Origin: Gottfriedia acidiceleris
GTDB taxonomy: Bacteria; Bacillota; Bacilli; Bacillales; Bacillaceae_G
DNA length: 64,000 nt
Assembly: GCF_023115465.1 (NCBI RefSeq)
Contig: NZ_CP096034.1
Coordinates: 2,852,001 to 2,916,000 of the forward strand
Direction: 5' to 3'
Shown here: in pieces, positions 37,217-45,631 of the stretch
Layout: each line of letters starts with the position of its first letter
Numbering within the stretch: the stretch's first letter is position 1
Position numbers and translations under genes: made by a program
Notes under the pieces: model-generated
What the model was told of the DNA's origin: nothing
Databases searched by the model: none
Seen by the model: only the letters and a program-made list of their open reading frames with translations

Positions 37217-38551
37217 ATCTACTACAACATGTTTTTTCGGTAACATGAAATAAACGGGAAGTCCAATTATTGTTAAACCAATTCCCCAAAATGCTAAAAT
37301 AGGTTGCGTCATAAGTGTATTAACGACGATAAAGACTCCCCCAATTATTGCGATTGAGAGAACTAATGGTAAAAAAGGTACCCTATATGGCCTTTTCAGA
37401 TTTGGTTCCCGTTTTCTTAAAATATAAACCGCAATAAATGTTAAAGTATAGAAAATCCAAATGACAAATACTAACATATCAGTTAATAAGTCAAATCCAC
37501 CTATAAACATCATAAATATGGCAACTATTAGGATAAATAGACCAGAATTATATGGCACTCCAGTTTTAGATAATTTACCAAACCAACTACTAAAAGGAAG
37601 TTTTTGTTCTTTAGCCATTACATATGGGACCCTCATACCTGTCATTGTATAGCCATTAATTGTACCAAATACTGAAATCAAAATTCCGATCGAGACGAGT
37701 TTCCCTCCAAAATTACCGAATAGAACTTTCGAAACTTCAGTAGCAGGTGTGGATGTACCAGCTAATTGCGCTGCGGTTAATACAAATAAAAATGATATAT
37801 TAATCAAAAGATATACCGCCATTACAGCTGCTAAACCAAATACGATTGCTTTTGGCAAATCATTTTTAGGATTTTTCATTTCGCCGGCAATATTTCCAAC
37901 AAGTATCCAACCGTCATACGCAAACATCGTAGCAAGTAAAGCTGAACCAAGTGCTGGCAAAAAACTTCGATCAGTTCCTACCTCAATTGGAAAAAGCTGA
38001 AAAGTCACATTTCCTTCATGTAATAACCCAAATATTATTAAAATCGCCTAAGGTATTAGTTTACAAAATGTAAAAAGCGATTGAATACTACCAGCAGTTT
38101 TTGCTCCTAAAAAATTCATTAATGTGATAAAAATTGCAGTAACTACAGCAATAATCGTTACAGTGAACTTATTAGAACTGGCAGGAACCCCAAAAATGGA
38201 AACTGCTTGCGTACCAAATATAATCGAAAGCGCAGCAATATTAGCTGGAAAATAGATAATCGTTTGTGCCCAACCAAGTAAATAAGCTGTCAGATCTCCA
38301 TATGTATGCTTTAAATAGGCAACCATTCCTCCTGTTTTTGGTATGGCTGCGGCAAGCTCAGCACCAGATAAGCCAGCACAAATTGTAATGATGCCTCCAA
38401 TAATCCATGCTAATAAACCTAAGCTTGCAGATCCAGTTGCCCCGTATACAGCAGTGGCTTTAAAGAAAACACCACCACCAATTACAGTACCAATTACAGT
38501 AGTTAAAGCTGCAATAAACCCCATTTCTCTTCTTAGTTTATTTTCCGACAA
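37211..38551 (-). pseudogene. steT: Ser/Thr exchanger (SteT-like), interrupted by an in-frame amber codon
   Basis: An L-type amino acid transporter of the APC superfamily, closely similar in layout to SteT of B. subtilis. GTVIGGGVFFKATAV, AAAIPKTGG and FAYDGWILVGNIAGEMKNP are typical. The frame is continuous except for one TAG at 38050-38048 in FCKLIP-stop-AILIIFGLL, where homologues have an aliphatic residue. The first part ends after five helices. A single base change (for example Leu TTG to TAG) explains it. The likely start is TTG 38551 after GGGTGA. It would be co-transcribed with the threonine dehydratase gene 24 bp upstream. Confidence 0.85.
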
Positions 38552-38575
38552 TAGGATCACCCATTCTTAAAAAAA

Positions 38576-39583
38576 TCACTTTACTTCATTTCCAAAGAAA
38601 TGTTCACAAACACTGGAAATTCTCTCTAGGTCAACATTACCACCCGATATGATTGCTACTACTTTTTTATCTTTTATGTATTTTGAAGCCTTACCTGATA
38701 AAATTGCTGCTGTTGCTAGGGCACCTGATCCTTCTACAACTGCTTTACCTCTTTGTAGTAAATCCTTCATTGCAACTTCTATTTCATCCTCACTCACTAG
38801 GATGATTTCGGTTACTAATTCCTTTACAATTTCATATGTTAATTTTCCTGGTACCTTAACAGAACAACCATCGGCTATTGTAGGAGCAATATAGTTACTC
38901 ACTATTTCTCCGGCGTCTATTGATGCTTTCATGCCATGTACATTCTCTGCTTGAACACCAATAATGTCTATTGTAGGGTTAAATGATTTCAAAGCGACTG
39001 CAATTCCCGAAATTAGTCCACCACCACCAATTGGAACAATTATTGTATCAACATCCCAGAGATCATCTAAAATTTCAATACCGATAGTCCCTTGGCCAGC
39101 CATAATGTAAATATCATCGTATGGATGAATGAATGTTTCGCCAGTTTCTTCTCGTACTTTTGCACAATAGTCTTTCGCATCATCAAATGTATCACCGTGT
39201 AAAATGATATTTGAACCATAGCCTTCTGTTGCTTCAACCTTTGCTTTTGGTGCAGTTGAAGGCATGATGATTTTACTCTTAATATGCAGTAGCTTTGATG
39301 ATAAAGCGACACCTTGTGCATGATTACCAGCTGAACATGCGATAATTCCTTTTTTTCTTTCTTCCTCAGTTAAATGAGAAATTTTATTAAATGCGCCTCG
39401 AAATTTAAATGAGCCTGTTAATTGCATATTTTCAAGTTTTAAATAAATTTCTCCTTCTGACTTTGAAGTTAAATAAAATGACTTTACTAAAGGTGTTTTT
39501 CGAACTTTACCTTCTAAAAGTTCATATGCCGTTTTAATCTCTTTAATCGTTAATGGTAATCCCTTATGATCTAAATTATTCAT
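38576..39583 (-). CDS. tdcB: Threonine ammonia-lyase, catabolic type
   Basis: A fold-type II PLP enzyme of 335 residues converting L-threonine (and serine) to 2-oxobutyrate (pyruvate) and ammonia. PLP-binding Lys60 lies in GSFKFRGA, the phosphate cup is GGGGLI, and SAGNHAQGVA is the substrate loop. There is no C-terminal ACT-like domain, so it is not isoleucine-sensitive, unlike IlvA at 45632. The start is ATG after AAGGAAG. It is followed after 24 bp by the SteT-like transporter gene. Confidence 0.93.
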   Translation of the reverse strand: MNNLDHKGLPLTIKEIKTAYELLEGKVRKTPLVKSFYLTSKSEGEIYLKLENMQLTGSFKFRGAFNKISHLTEEERKKGIIACSAGNHAQGVALSSKLLHIKSKIIMPSTAPKAKVEATEGYGSNIILHGDTFDDAKDYCAKVREETGETFIHPYDDIYIMAGQGTIGIEILDDLWDVDTIIVPIGGGGLISGIAVALKSFNPTIDIIGVQAENVHGMKASIDAGEIVSNYIAPTIADGCSVKVPGKLTYEIVKELVTEIILVSEDEIEVAMKDLLQRGKAVVEGSGALATAAILSGKASKYIKDKKVVAIISGGNVDLERISSVCEHFFGNEVK

Positions 39584-39701
39584 CTTCTAGCTTCCTTTTT
39601 ATCAGCATTTTAATTTATCATTCTTTCTTGATACATGTTAAGTTTGTGTCAAAGTACGAAACAAAATACCAAAAACAGGAATTAGTAAAGGAAGAGAAAA
39701 T

Positions 39702-39733
39702 AAAAAGAAGGCGACAATTGTCTCCTTCTTTTT
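39702..39733 (-). terminator. Terminator of the kbl-tdh operon
   Basis: AAAAAGAAGG pairs with CCTTCTTTTT with an inner GACA/TGTC extension, and T-rich sequence follows on the minus strand. It begins directly after the tdh stop. Confidence 0.85.
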
Positions 39734-39736
39734 AAA

Positions 39737-40699
39737 TTAAGCTTGAGTTACGTTTAACTTTGCAGCTAATTTGTTTAACATATCTTCAGACATACGATCT
39801 AAATCAAATTTTGGATCGAAGCCCCACTCTTCTTTTGCAGCAGAGCTGTCAATTGAATTTGGCCATGAATTAGCAATTCCTTGACGAATAGGGTCAATGT
39901 CGAAATCTAATGTAAATTCAGGGATGAATTTACGAATTGATGCCGCAATTTGAGTTGGTTCAAATGACATCGCTGAAATATTAAATGCATTACGATGTTT
40001 AAGTTTTGATGGATCTGCTTCCATTAACTTAATAATAGCATCAATTGCATCAGGCATATACATCATATCCATGTAAGTTCCTTCACCGATAAATGAAGTA
40101 TATTTCTTATTTTTTAATGCTTCATAATAAATATCAACAGCATAATCAGTAGTACCTCCACCAGGCACTGTATCATAAGAGATTAAGCCTGGGAAACGTA
40201 CACCGCGAGTATCTACACCAAATTTTTCATAGTAGTAATCACATAATAATTCTCCAGCTACTTTTGTAACACCATACATTGTAGTAGGGCGTTGGATTGT
40301 ATCTTGTGGTGTGTTATCCTTTGGTGTTGCTGGTCCAAATGCACCAATTGAACTTGGAGTAAAGAATTTTAAGCTTAATTCTCTGGCTACTTCAAGAGCA
40401 TTCACTAATCCACCCATATTTAAGTCCCAAGCTAATGTAGGTTTTGCTTCTGCAACTGCTGATAAAAGAGCAGCTAAATGAATGAAGGTATCAACTTCAT
40501 ACTTTTTAGCAATCTCTAGCATTTTTTCTTTATCCATTACGTCTAAAATTTCAAAATGACCAGTTTCTAAAATTGGACTTCCTTCAAGACGGCGAATATC
40601 TGTCGCAACAACATTTTCATTACCGTATTCATTTCTAAGACGCATAGTTAATTCTGAACCGATTTGTCCAAAACAACCAGTTATTAATATTTTCTTCAT
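39737..40699 (-). CDS. tdh: L-threonine 3-dehydrogenase, SDR type
   Basis: A 320-residue extended short-chain dehydrogenase that oxidises threonine to 2-amino-3-ketobutyrate with NAD+. The NAD-binding motif is GCFGQIG (8-14). The active-site Tyr142/Lys146 are in YGVTK, and PSSIGAFGP (115-123) supplies the Ser/Thr. It is the epimerase-like TDH, not the zinc alcohol dehydrogenase type. It follows kbl by 48 bp; both steps together give glycine and acetyl-CoA. Confidence 0.93.
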   Translation of the reverse strand: MKKILITGCFGQIGSELTMRLRNEYGNENVVATDIRRLEGSPILETGHFEILDVMDKEKMLEIAKKYEVDTFIHLAALLSAVAEAKPTLAWDLNMGGLVNALEVARELSLKFFTPSSIGAFGPATPKDNTPQDTIQRPTTMYGVTKVAGELLCDYYYEKFGVDTRGVRFPGLISYDTVPGGGTTDYAVDIYYEALKNKKYTSFIGEGTYMDMMYMPDAIDAIIKLMEADPSKLKHRNAFNISAMSFEPTQIAASIRKFIPEFTLDFDIDPIRQGIANSWPNSIDSSAAKEEWGFDPKFDLDRMSEDMLNKLAAKLNVTQA

Positions 40700-40747
40700 T
40701 CCTTAGTCCACCTTATAGTAATAAAATATCGAAATTAATAGATTAAA

Positions 40748-41941
40748 TTATTTAATAACGTTTAATTCGCGACCAACTTTTTCATAAATAGCTAAAACTT
40801 CATCTAGCATTTCTTTAGTATGCGCAGCTGTTGGCATATTACGAATACGACCAGTTCCAAGTGGTACTGTTGGGAATACGATTGACTTCGCATAAACTCC
40901 CTCTTCGTATAAACGTTTAGAAAATTCTTGTGTAAGATTTTCGTCACCGATAATACATGGTGTAATTGGTGTTTCAGACTCACCAATATTAAAACCAAGT
41001 TTTGATAAACCAGCTTTTAAGTAATCACCATTTTCCCAAAGCTTTTCGATTTTTTCTGGTTCTTCAGACATAATACGAATTGCTTCAATACATGCAGCAG
41101 CATTTGCTGGTGTTAAAGAAGTAGAAAATAAGAACGGACGTGCACGAACTTTTAACCAATCGATTAATTGTTGTGAACCAGCTACATATCCACCTACAAC
41201 GCCAACTGCTTTAGAAAGTGTACCGATTTGGAAATCAATTTTATCTGATAATCCAAAATGCTTAACAGTTCCAGCTCCTTTACCCATAACGCCAGAACCA
41301 TGAGCATCATCGATATATGTAATTAAGCCAAATTCTTCTGCAATTTTTACGATATCAGGAATATTTGCTACATCTCCATCCATAGAGAAAACACCATCTG
41401 CAATATACATAACTTTCTCGTATAAACCACAAGTTGTAGCTTCTTTTGCTTTTTCACGTAAATCATCCATATCTTGGTGCTTTACACGAATAATTTTTGC
41501 CCCAGAAAGTCTGCAACCATCGATAATTGAAGCATGGTTTAATTCATCAGATAGAATTGCATCTTTTTTTGTCATGACCGCTGAAATAGCACCCATATTA
41601 CAGTTAAAACCAGATTGGAATGCAATAGCAGCCTCTGTATGTTTAAATTCAGCAATCGCTTTTTCAAGTTGATCGTGGATATCCATCGTACCATTAATCG
41701 TACGTACCGCTCCTGCACCAACTCCATATTTTTCAGTCGCTTCAATAGCAGCTTGTTTTAAACGAGGATGAGTCGCAAAACCAAGATAGTTATTTGAAGA
41801 TAAATTTATAAATTGTTTACCACTAATTTGAATAGTAGCTTCGTTAGAACCTTCTAAAGAGTTAATCTCATTATAGAGCCCTTTCTCTTTTAACTCAGCT
41901 AATTGTGGAGTTAAAAATGCTTCTAATGTCTTGCTTGACAT
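40748..41941 (-). CDS. kbl: Glycine C-acetyltransferase (2-amino-3-ketobutyrate CoA ligase)
   Basis: An alpha-oxoamine synthase of 397 residues that splits 2-amino-3-ketobutyrate with CoA to glycine and acetyl-CoA. PLP Lys244 is in [15 protein letters not shown] (211-217) holds the pyridine-contacting Asp and the His, and NYLGFATHP is typical. It is close to BioF and ALAS, but the operon with threonine dehydrogenase settles the role. Confidence 0.94.
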   Translation of the reverse strand: MSSKTLEAFLTPQLAELKEKGLYNEINSLEGSNEATIQISGKQFINLSSNNYLGFATHPRLKQAAIEATEKYGVGAGAVRTINGTMDIHDQLEKAIAEFKHTEAAIAFQSGFNCNMGAISAVMTKKDAILSDELNHASIIDGCRLSGAKIIRVKHQDMDDLREKAKEATTCGLYEKVMYIADGVFSMDGDVANIPDIVKIAEEFGLITYIDDAHGSGVMGKGAGTVKHFGLSDKIDFQIGTLSKAVGVVGGYVAGSQQLIDWLKVRARPFLFSTSLTPANAAACIEAIRIMSEEPEKIEKLWENGDYLKAGLSKLGFNIGESETPITPCIIGDENLTQEFSKRLYEEGVYAKSIVFPTVPLGTGRIRNMPTAAHTKEMLDEVLAIYEKVGRELNVIK

Positions 41942-42280
41942 AAATACCAGCTCCTTAATTAAGTTTATTTATCTAAAAGGAGTAAGCCCCCATTTTATAT
42001 CTATTATTTATTATTAAATAAATATAAAAAATTATCGTTTTATTATTTTCCATTTTTGTAAAAGAAAATTTTTTATGTATTGTTTAGGCTTTCCGAATTC
42101 AATTATAAATCGGTTACATTGCATTAGGAATACTTTTATTCAAAATTTATTCGAAAAAGGTTGAATTTAAATTATTATAAAAATTCATATAATTCCAATA
42201 TTATTCAATTTGTTTTTTTTAGTAAAACATCTAGTGGTTAAAAAGGGGGTGAAGGAGAATCATGTCGATTTAAGTTGGGC

Positions 42281-42361
42281 TGTAAATAAATAGTTGAGAA
42301 GTACAAATAAATGATGAATTCCTACAAATAAACAATGAACTGCAAATAATTTTCGAAAAAC
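42281..42361 (-). repeat. Degenerate tandem repeat, four units of 18-21 bp
   Basis: Units begin at 42281, 42302, 42323 and 42341. They share TRYAAATAA followed by a variable NNNTGAA-like half. A related array lies at 63610-63715. Both sit below a minus-strand exporter gene and a conserved hairpin. Confidence 0.6.
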
Positions 42362-42473
42362 TCAATTAAAATTTTCAAAACCACAATTTGCTCTCATCCT
42401 TACTAAAACCTATAAAAAATTTCTTATTCTCTCTAAAAAAGCTCCACTAAAACACTCATTCATTCTATTTTAT

Positions 42474-42526
42474 AAATAAAAATAGGGCGGTCATTAGTCA
42501 ATTAAACCGACACATAAGACAGCCCC
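42474..42526 (-). terminator. Terminator-like hairpin of the MFS gene, shared with 63741-63794
   Basis: On the minus strand GGGGCTGTC pairs with GACCGCCC (one bulged base), with an inner GTC/GAC pair, followed by TATTTTTA. It lies 68 bp beyond the MFS stop. The sequence resembles the hairpin at 63741-63794 through the whole arm, not only in the stem. Confidence 0.65.
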
Positions 42527-42593
42527 ATAAAATATAATTTATTTTTTCACAAAACTAAGTAATAAAATTTGTTTCAATTATAAATTAGTCCAT

Positions 42594-43784
42594 TTAGGCT
42601 CTAATTTGTGTGCCAACGCCCTGTCTAACTTTCTTTTCATTCATTAAATAACGTGATAATCCAAATGTTATGATTAAAGAAACAAAAACAGGAATTGAAC
42701 CCATCCATGTAATTGAACGGATTGACAATTGACTGACTGCAAGCCCTCCGATTGCTGCACCAAACGCAAAGCCCAATTGCATCATAGACTGATTTAAACC
42801 TAATAAAACATCAGATGATTTAGGAGAAATTGTTGCTAAGTTAAATTGTTGTGTAGCACCAGATGACCAACCAGAAAAAGACCATAATGTAAGGATAATA
42901 ATCACTGTATTGATTGAACTAGAGATGAGAGATAATAATAAAATCGATAAAATATTAAGTACTAGTCCTCGTTTTAAAGTAAGCGAAATTCCCCACTTGT
43001 CTGCACTGAATCCCCCGAATTTAGATCCAAATAAACTTGCTATACCAAGTATTAGAAGAGCAAAACTTAATACGTGATCGCTCATTTTAGTAGTTTGAAT
43101 AAGGTACGGTGATAAATAAGTAAACACGATTCCATATCCACTCATTAAGAAAAAAGTAATCGATAAAGCTAATGCAATTTTTGGTTGTTTAATCAGTGAA
43201 ATTTGTTGCAATAATGGAATCGGTTGATCACCCATTGTTTGTGGTATTGTCTTAACGATAACTGCTAAAGAGATTAAAACGAATATGGCAACTCCAAGAA
43301 AGACGAATCTCCAATCATAAACAGCTGCTATAAATCTGCCAATTGGGACACCTATGATCAGTGAAGCAGTAAATCCCATGACAACAGTGGCAATTGAACT
43401 TGCCTTTCTATCTGCTGGAGCAATCTTTGCAGCCAAGCTAAGTACTGTTACAACAGTAACTCCCGCACTTAACGCCATTATAATGCGTGCAACCATAAAC
43501 AAACCGTAACCAGGTGCAATTACTGCTAATAAATTTCCTAAAATAAATACGCTTAAAGAAAATAAAAGTAATTTTCGGCGTTCCATTTTGGCTAATAGGG
43601 CCATTAATATCGGTGTACCGATCGCATAAATCAATGAATACACCGTAATTAGTTGCCCTGCGGCCTCGATCGAAATACCTAATTCAACGGCCATTTTATC
43701 TAAGATTCCAGAAATAACATATTGTGAAGTTCCTACTAAAAAACTTATCATTGCTAAAATATAAATTTTCCCTTTATTTGTCAT
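42594..43784 (-). CDS. MFS transporter of the ArsR-OYE module
   Basis: A 396-residue DHA1-type major facilitator with 12 hydrophobic segments; the loop 2-3 region reads ALLAKMERRKLLL. Proteins of this type export drugs, sugars or small metabolites. The frame is open further upstream, but ATG 43784 lies seven bases after GAAAGGAA. An operator identical in type to those of arsR and the flavin oxidoreductase gene lies 28 bp upstream, so it belongs to the same regulon. Confidence 0.88.
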   Translation of the reverse strand: MTNKGKIYILAMISFLVGTSQYVISGILDKMAVELGISIEAAGQLITVYSLIYAIGTPILMALLAKMERRKLLLFSLSVFILGNLLAVIAPGYGLFMVARIIMALSAGVTVVTVLSLAAKIAPADRKASSIATVVMGFTASLIIGVPIGRFIAAVYDWRFVFLGVAIFVLISLAVIVKTIPQTMGDQPIPLLQQISLIKQPKIALALSITFFLMSGYGIVFTYLSPYLIQTTKMSDHVLSFALLILGIASLFGSKFGGFSADKWGISLTLKRGLVLNILSILLLSLISSSINTVIIILTLWSFSGWSSGATQQFNLATISPKSSDVLLGLNQSMMQLGFAFGAAIGGLAVSQLSIRSITWMGSIPVFVSLIITFGLSRYLMNEKKVRQGVGTQIRA

Positions 43785-43811
43785 AAAATAATTCCTTTCA
43801 ACATAATTATA

Positions 43812-43833
43812 TATTTCTATAAACACCGAAATA
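43812..43833 (-). promoter_or_regulatory. ArsR-type operator, copy 1 (MFS promoter)
   Basis: A 22-bp site with half-sites TATTTC and GAAATA and a 10-bp middle, minus-strand reading TATTTCGGTGTTTATA then GAAATA. A possible promoter, TTGGCT with TATATT 16 bp apart, overlaps its upstream end. Confidence 0.7.
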
Positions 43834-43845
43834 TAAAACTTTAGA

Positions 43846-43873
43846 GAAGGAAGCCAATTGATTAGCTTCCTTC
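43846..43873 (-). terminator. Hairpin after the OYE gene
   Basis: GAAGGAAGC (43846-43854) pairs with GCTTCCTTC (43865-43873). The T-run on the minus strand is poor (TCTAAAGTTTTA). It could allow partial read-through into the MFS gene. Confidence 0.6.
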
Positions 43874-43896
43874 CTACTATCTATTCATATCAAAGC

Positions 43897-44997
43897 TTAG
43901 ATTAGAACATTTAGATGCTTTTTAACATCATATTCTTCAATTGCTTCACCATTTTTTAAACGGTGTAAAAGATCTGGATTCGAAATTAGAGGACGCCCAA
44001 ACGCAGCAACATCAATTGTTCCTTCATTGATAGCTTTTTCTGCCATTTCAGGATTTAACGTACCTACTCCCACAATAATGCCATCCCAGTATTTTCTAAC
44101 AAGTTGATGCATCGTTTTACCATCTGCAAGTATGCGATCAAATTGCATAATCGAAGGATGTAATAAAGTTGCACCTACTTCTTTAAATGCTTCAATAAAT
44201 GTACGAATTGCATAATCTGGATCTTCCCACATATAGCCCGGAATATCAGCTTTATGTGCAGAAAATCGAATCATCGTTCTTTCAGTTCCTATGGCTTCGA
44301 TAACTGCTTTTATTACTTCTTTCATGAAAGTTAATCTTTGTGGAAGCTCACCACCGTATTGATCTGTACGATGATTTGTAACATCTGAATTAAACTGATC
44401 GATTAAGTATCCATGTGCAGCATGAATTTCGACTCCATCAAAACCAGCTTCAATCGCATTTTTAGCTGCTTGAGCATATTGATTGATTACTTCTTTAATA
44501 TCCTCGGTAGTCATTTCTTCTGGTATGTCATATGGTTTACGAAAACGAGAAACTAATCCCTCTGCAGGAATCGCTGAAGGTGCTTGTGGTGGCATATTTC
44601 CAGCAAGTTCGTGATGAGATAATCGGCCTACGTGCCATATTTGAGAAATCATTGTGCCACCCTCTTTATGAACAGCATCAGTTACCTTTTTCCAAGCTTT
44701 AACTTGATCCTCAGAATAAATACCCGGAATACCTGGGTAACCTTTTCCACGCGGACTAATTACTGTTCCTTCAGAAATAATCAAACCTACACCATCTGCA
44801 GCTCGTTTACGATAATATTCGACTATATCTTCTCCAACTACACCTGTTTGATCATCTGCAAAACTTCTTGTTAATGGTGCCATTACAGTACGACTACGTA
44901 AATTCCAAGCACCTATTTTTACTGGTTCAAAAAGCTTACTTGCTAGACCATTTTCTAATTTTCCCCAACTAGTTTCATCTTTGCTTACTAAACTCAT
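43897..44997 (-). CDS. NADH:flavin oxidoreductase, Old Yellow Enzyme family
   Basis: A 366-residue FMN-dependent TIM-barrel ene-reductase of the NemA/OYE class that reduces activated alkenes, quinones, maleimides or nitro compounds. MAPLTRSFAD is the N-terminal signature. His192/His195 and Tyr197 in EIHAAHGYLIDQF bind substrate and protonate it, and QIWHVGR supplies Trp121. SD AAGGGGG lies ten bases before the ATG. It sits between its regulator and an exporter, each with the same operator, so it is probably induced by an electrophile. Confidence 0.93.
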   Translation of the reverse strand: MSLVSKDETSWGKLENGLASKLFEPVKIGAWNLRSRTVMAPLTRSFADDQTGVVGEDIVEYYRKRAADGVGLIISEGTVISPRGKGYPGIPGIYSEDQVKAWKKVTDAVHKEGGTMISQIWHVGRLSHHELAGNMPPQAPSAIPAEGLVSRFRKPYDIPEEMTTEDIKEVINQYAQAAKNAIEAGFDGVEIHAAHGYLIDQFNSDVTNHRTDQYGGELPQRLTFMKEVIKAVIEAIGTERTMIRFSAHKADIPGYMWEDPDYAIRTFIEAFKEVGATLLHPSIMQFDRILADGKTMHQLVRKYWDGIIVGVGTLNPEMAEKAINEGTIDVAAFGRPLISNPDLLHRLKNGEAIEEYDVKKHLNVLI

Positions 44998-45025
44998 ATT
45001 CTCAATTCCCCCTTAAATTATTCGG

Positions 45026-45047
45026 TATTTCTACAAATACTGAAATA
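45026..45047 (-). promoter_or_regulatory. ArsR-type operator, copy 2 (OYE promoter)
   Basis: The same 22-bp site; minus strand TATTTCAGTATTTGTA then GAAATA. A perfect -10 box TATAAT lies at 45057-45062 on the minus strand, so the operator starts about at the transcription start. Confidence 0.75.
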
Positions 45048-45073
45048 TAAACTAAAATTATACCGCTTTATTT

Positions 45074-45340
45074 TTAAAGTAAAGCGGGTGCATATTTTTC
45101 CAAAACTTCTCGTTGTAAACTATAGTATCTGAAGGTTCCTTCTTTGCGAACTGTTAGCAAGCCGCAATCAAGTAATGGTTTTAAATGATGTGTCAATGTA
45201 GAATTGGCCGAGATCTTTATTTGATTTTTCATTTCTGAACAAGCTAATTCAGATTGCTTAGCCAGTACTTTAACAATTTGTAAACGAGTGGATTCTCCTA
45301 ATGCTTTATAAACTTTTACTGCAATATCATCGTTCACCAC
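45074..45340 (-). CDS. ArsR-family transcriptional regulator
   Basis: An 88-residue winged-helix protein. The helix-turn-helix is seen in STRLQIVKVLAKQSELACSE and NSTLTHHLKPLLDCGLLTVR. Two cysteines, Cys34 (ELACSEM) and Cys59 (LLDCGLL), could sense electrophiles or metals; the usual ArsR metal motif CVC is absent. The start is one of two adjacent GTG codons after GAGGAGG. Its own promoter carries the operator. A stem at its stop codon overlaps the promoter of the OYE gene. Confidence 0.9.
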   Translation of the reverse strand: MVNDDIAVKVYKALGESTRLQIVKVLAKQSELACSEMKNQIKISANSTLTHHLKPLLDCGLLTVRKEGTFRYYSLQREVLEKYAPALL

Positions 45341-45367
45341 TTTAACCTCCTCTCATTGCCTAATACT

Positions 45368-45389
45368 TATTTCAGTATTTATAGAAATA
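45368..45389 (-). promoter_or_regulatory. ArsR-type operator, copy 3 (arsR promoter)
   Basis: The 22-bp site TATTTCAGTATTTATA then GAAATA, read on the plus strand. It covers the region from the -10 box to the start site of the arsR promoter, so autorepression is expected. Confidence 0.75.
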
Positions 45390-45417
45390 TTGTATTTCAA
45401 CTAATTTATGATGTCAA
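45389..45417 (-). promoter_or_regulatory. Sigma-A promoter of arsR
   Basis: On the minus strand TTGACA (45417-45412) and TACAAT (45394-45389) are 17 bp apart, a near-consensus promoter. Transcription would start near 45381, inside the operator. Confidence 0.8.
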
Positions 45418-45582
45418 GAGTCAAGATTCAATCTAATAAAAAAAAATTTCGCTAATAAAATAGTTGGACTTGTTCACTTAATTTTAGAGTGTTGATTTTT
45501 TTAGAGGAAGACGATTTTAAGAAATAAGTACTTTATTCATTAACTATATATTCCACTTGTATAGTGTATTTTGCGAGAAATC

Positions 45583-45622
45583 AAAAACCCCACAAGGGAA
45601 TTAATTACCTTGTGGGGTTTTT
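45583..45622 (-). terminator. Terminator of ilvA
   Basis: AAAAACCCCACAAGG (45583-45597) pairs perfectly with CCTTGTGGGGTTTTT (45608-45622). It lies ten bases after the ilvA stop. Confidence 0.95.
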
Positions 45623-45631
45623 CACTTTCTA

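Larger units (their letters stand above)
41942..42593. other. Long intergenic region with a tandem repeat and a terminator-like hairpin
   Basis: The 652-bp gap contains no gene that I could support. An isolated perfect SD (GGTGAAGGAGAATCATG, near 42248-42264) leads into a frame that stops after two codons. The degenerate tandem repeat (42281-42361) and the hairpin (42474-42526) are listed separately. Confidence 0.55.

Noticed and set aside
42248-42270. A perfect SD and ATG (GGTGAAGGAGAATCATG) as a gene start
   Set aside because: The frame stops after two codons (ATG TCG ATT TAA), and no other start lies in range.
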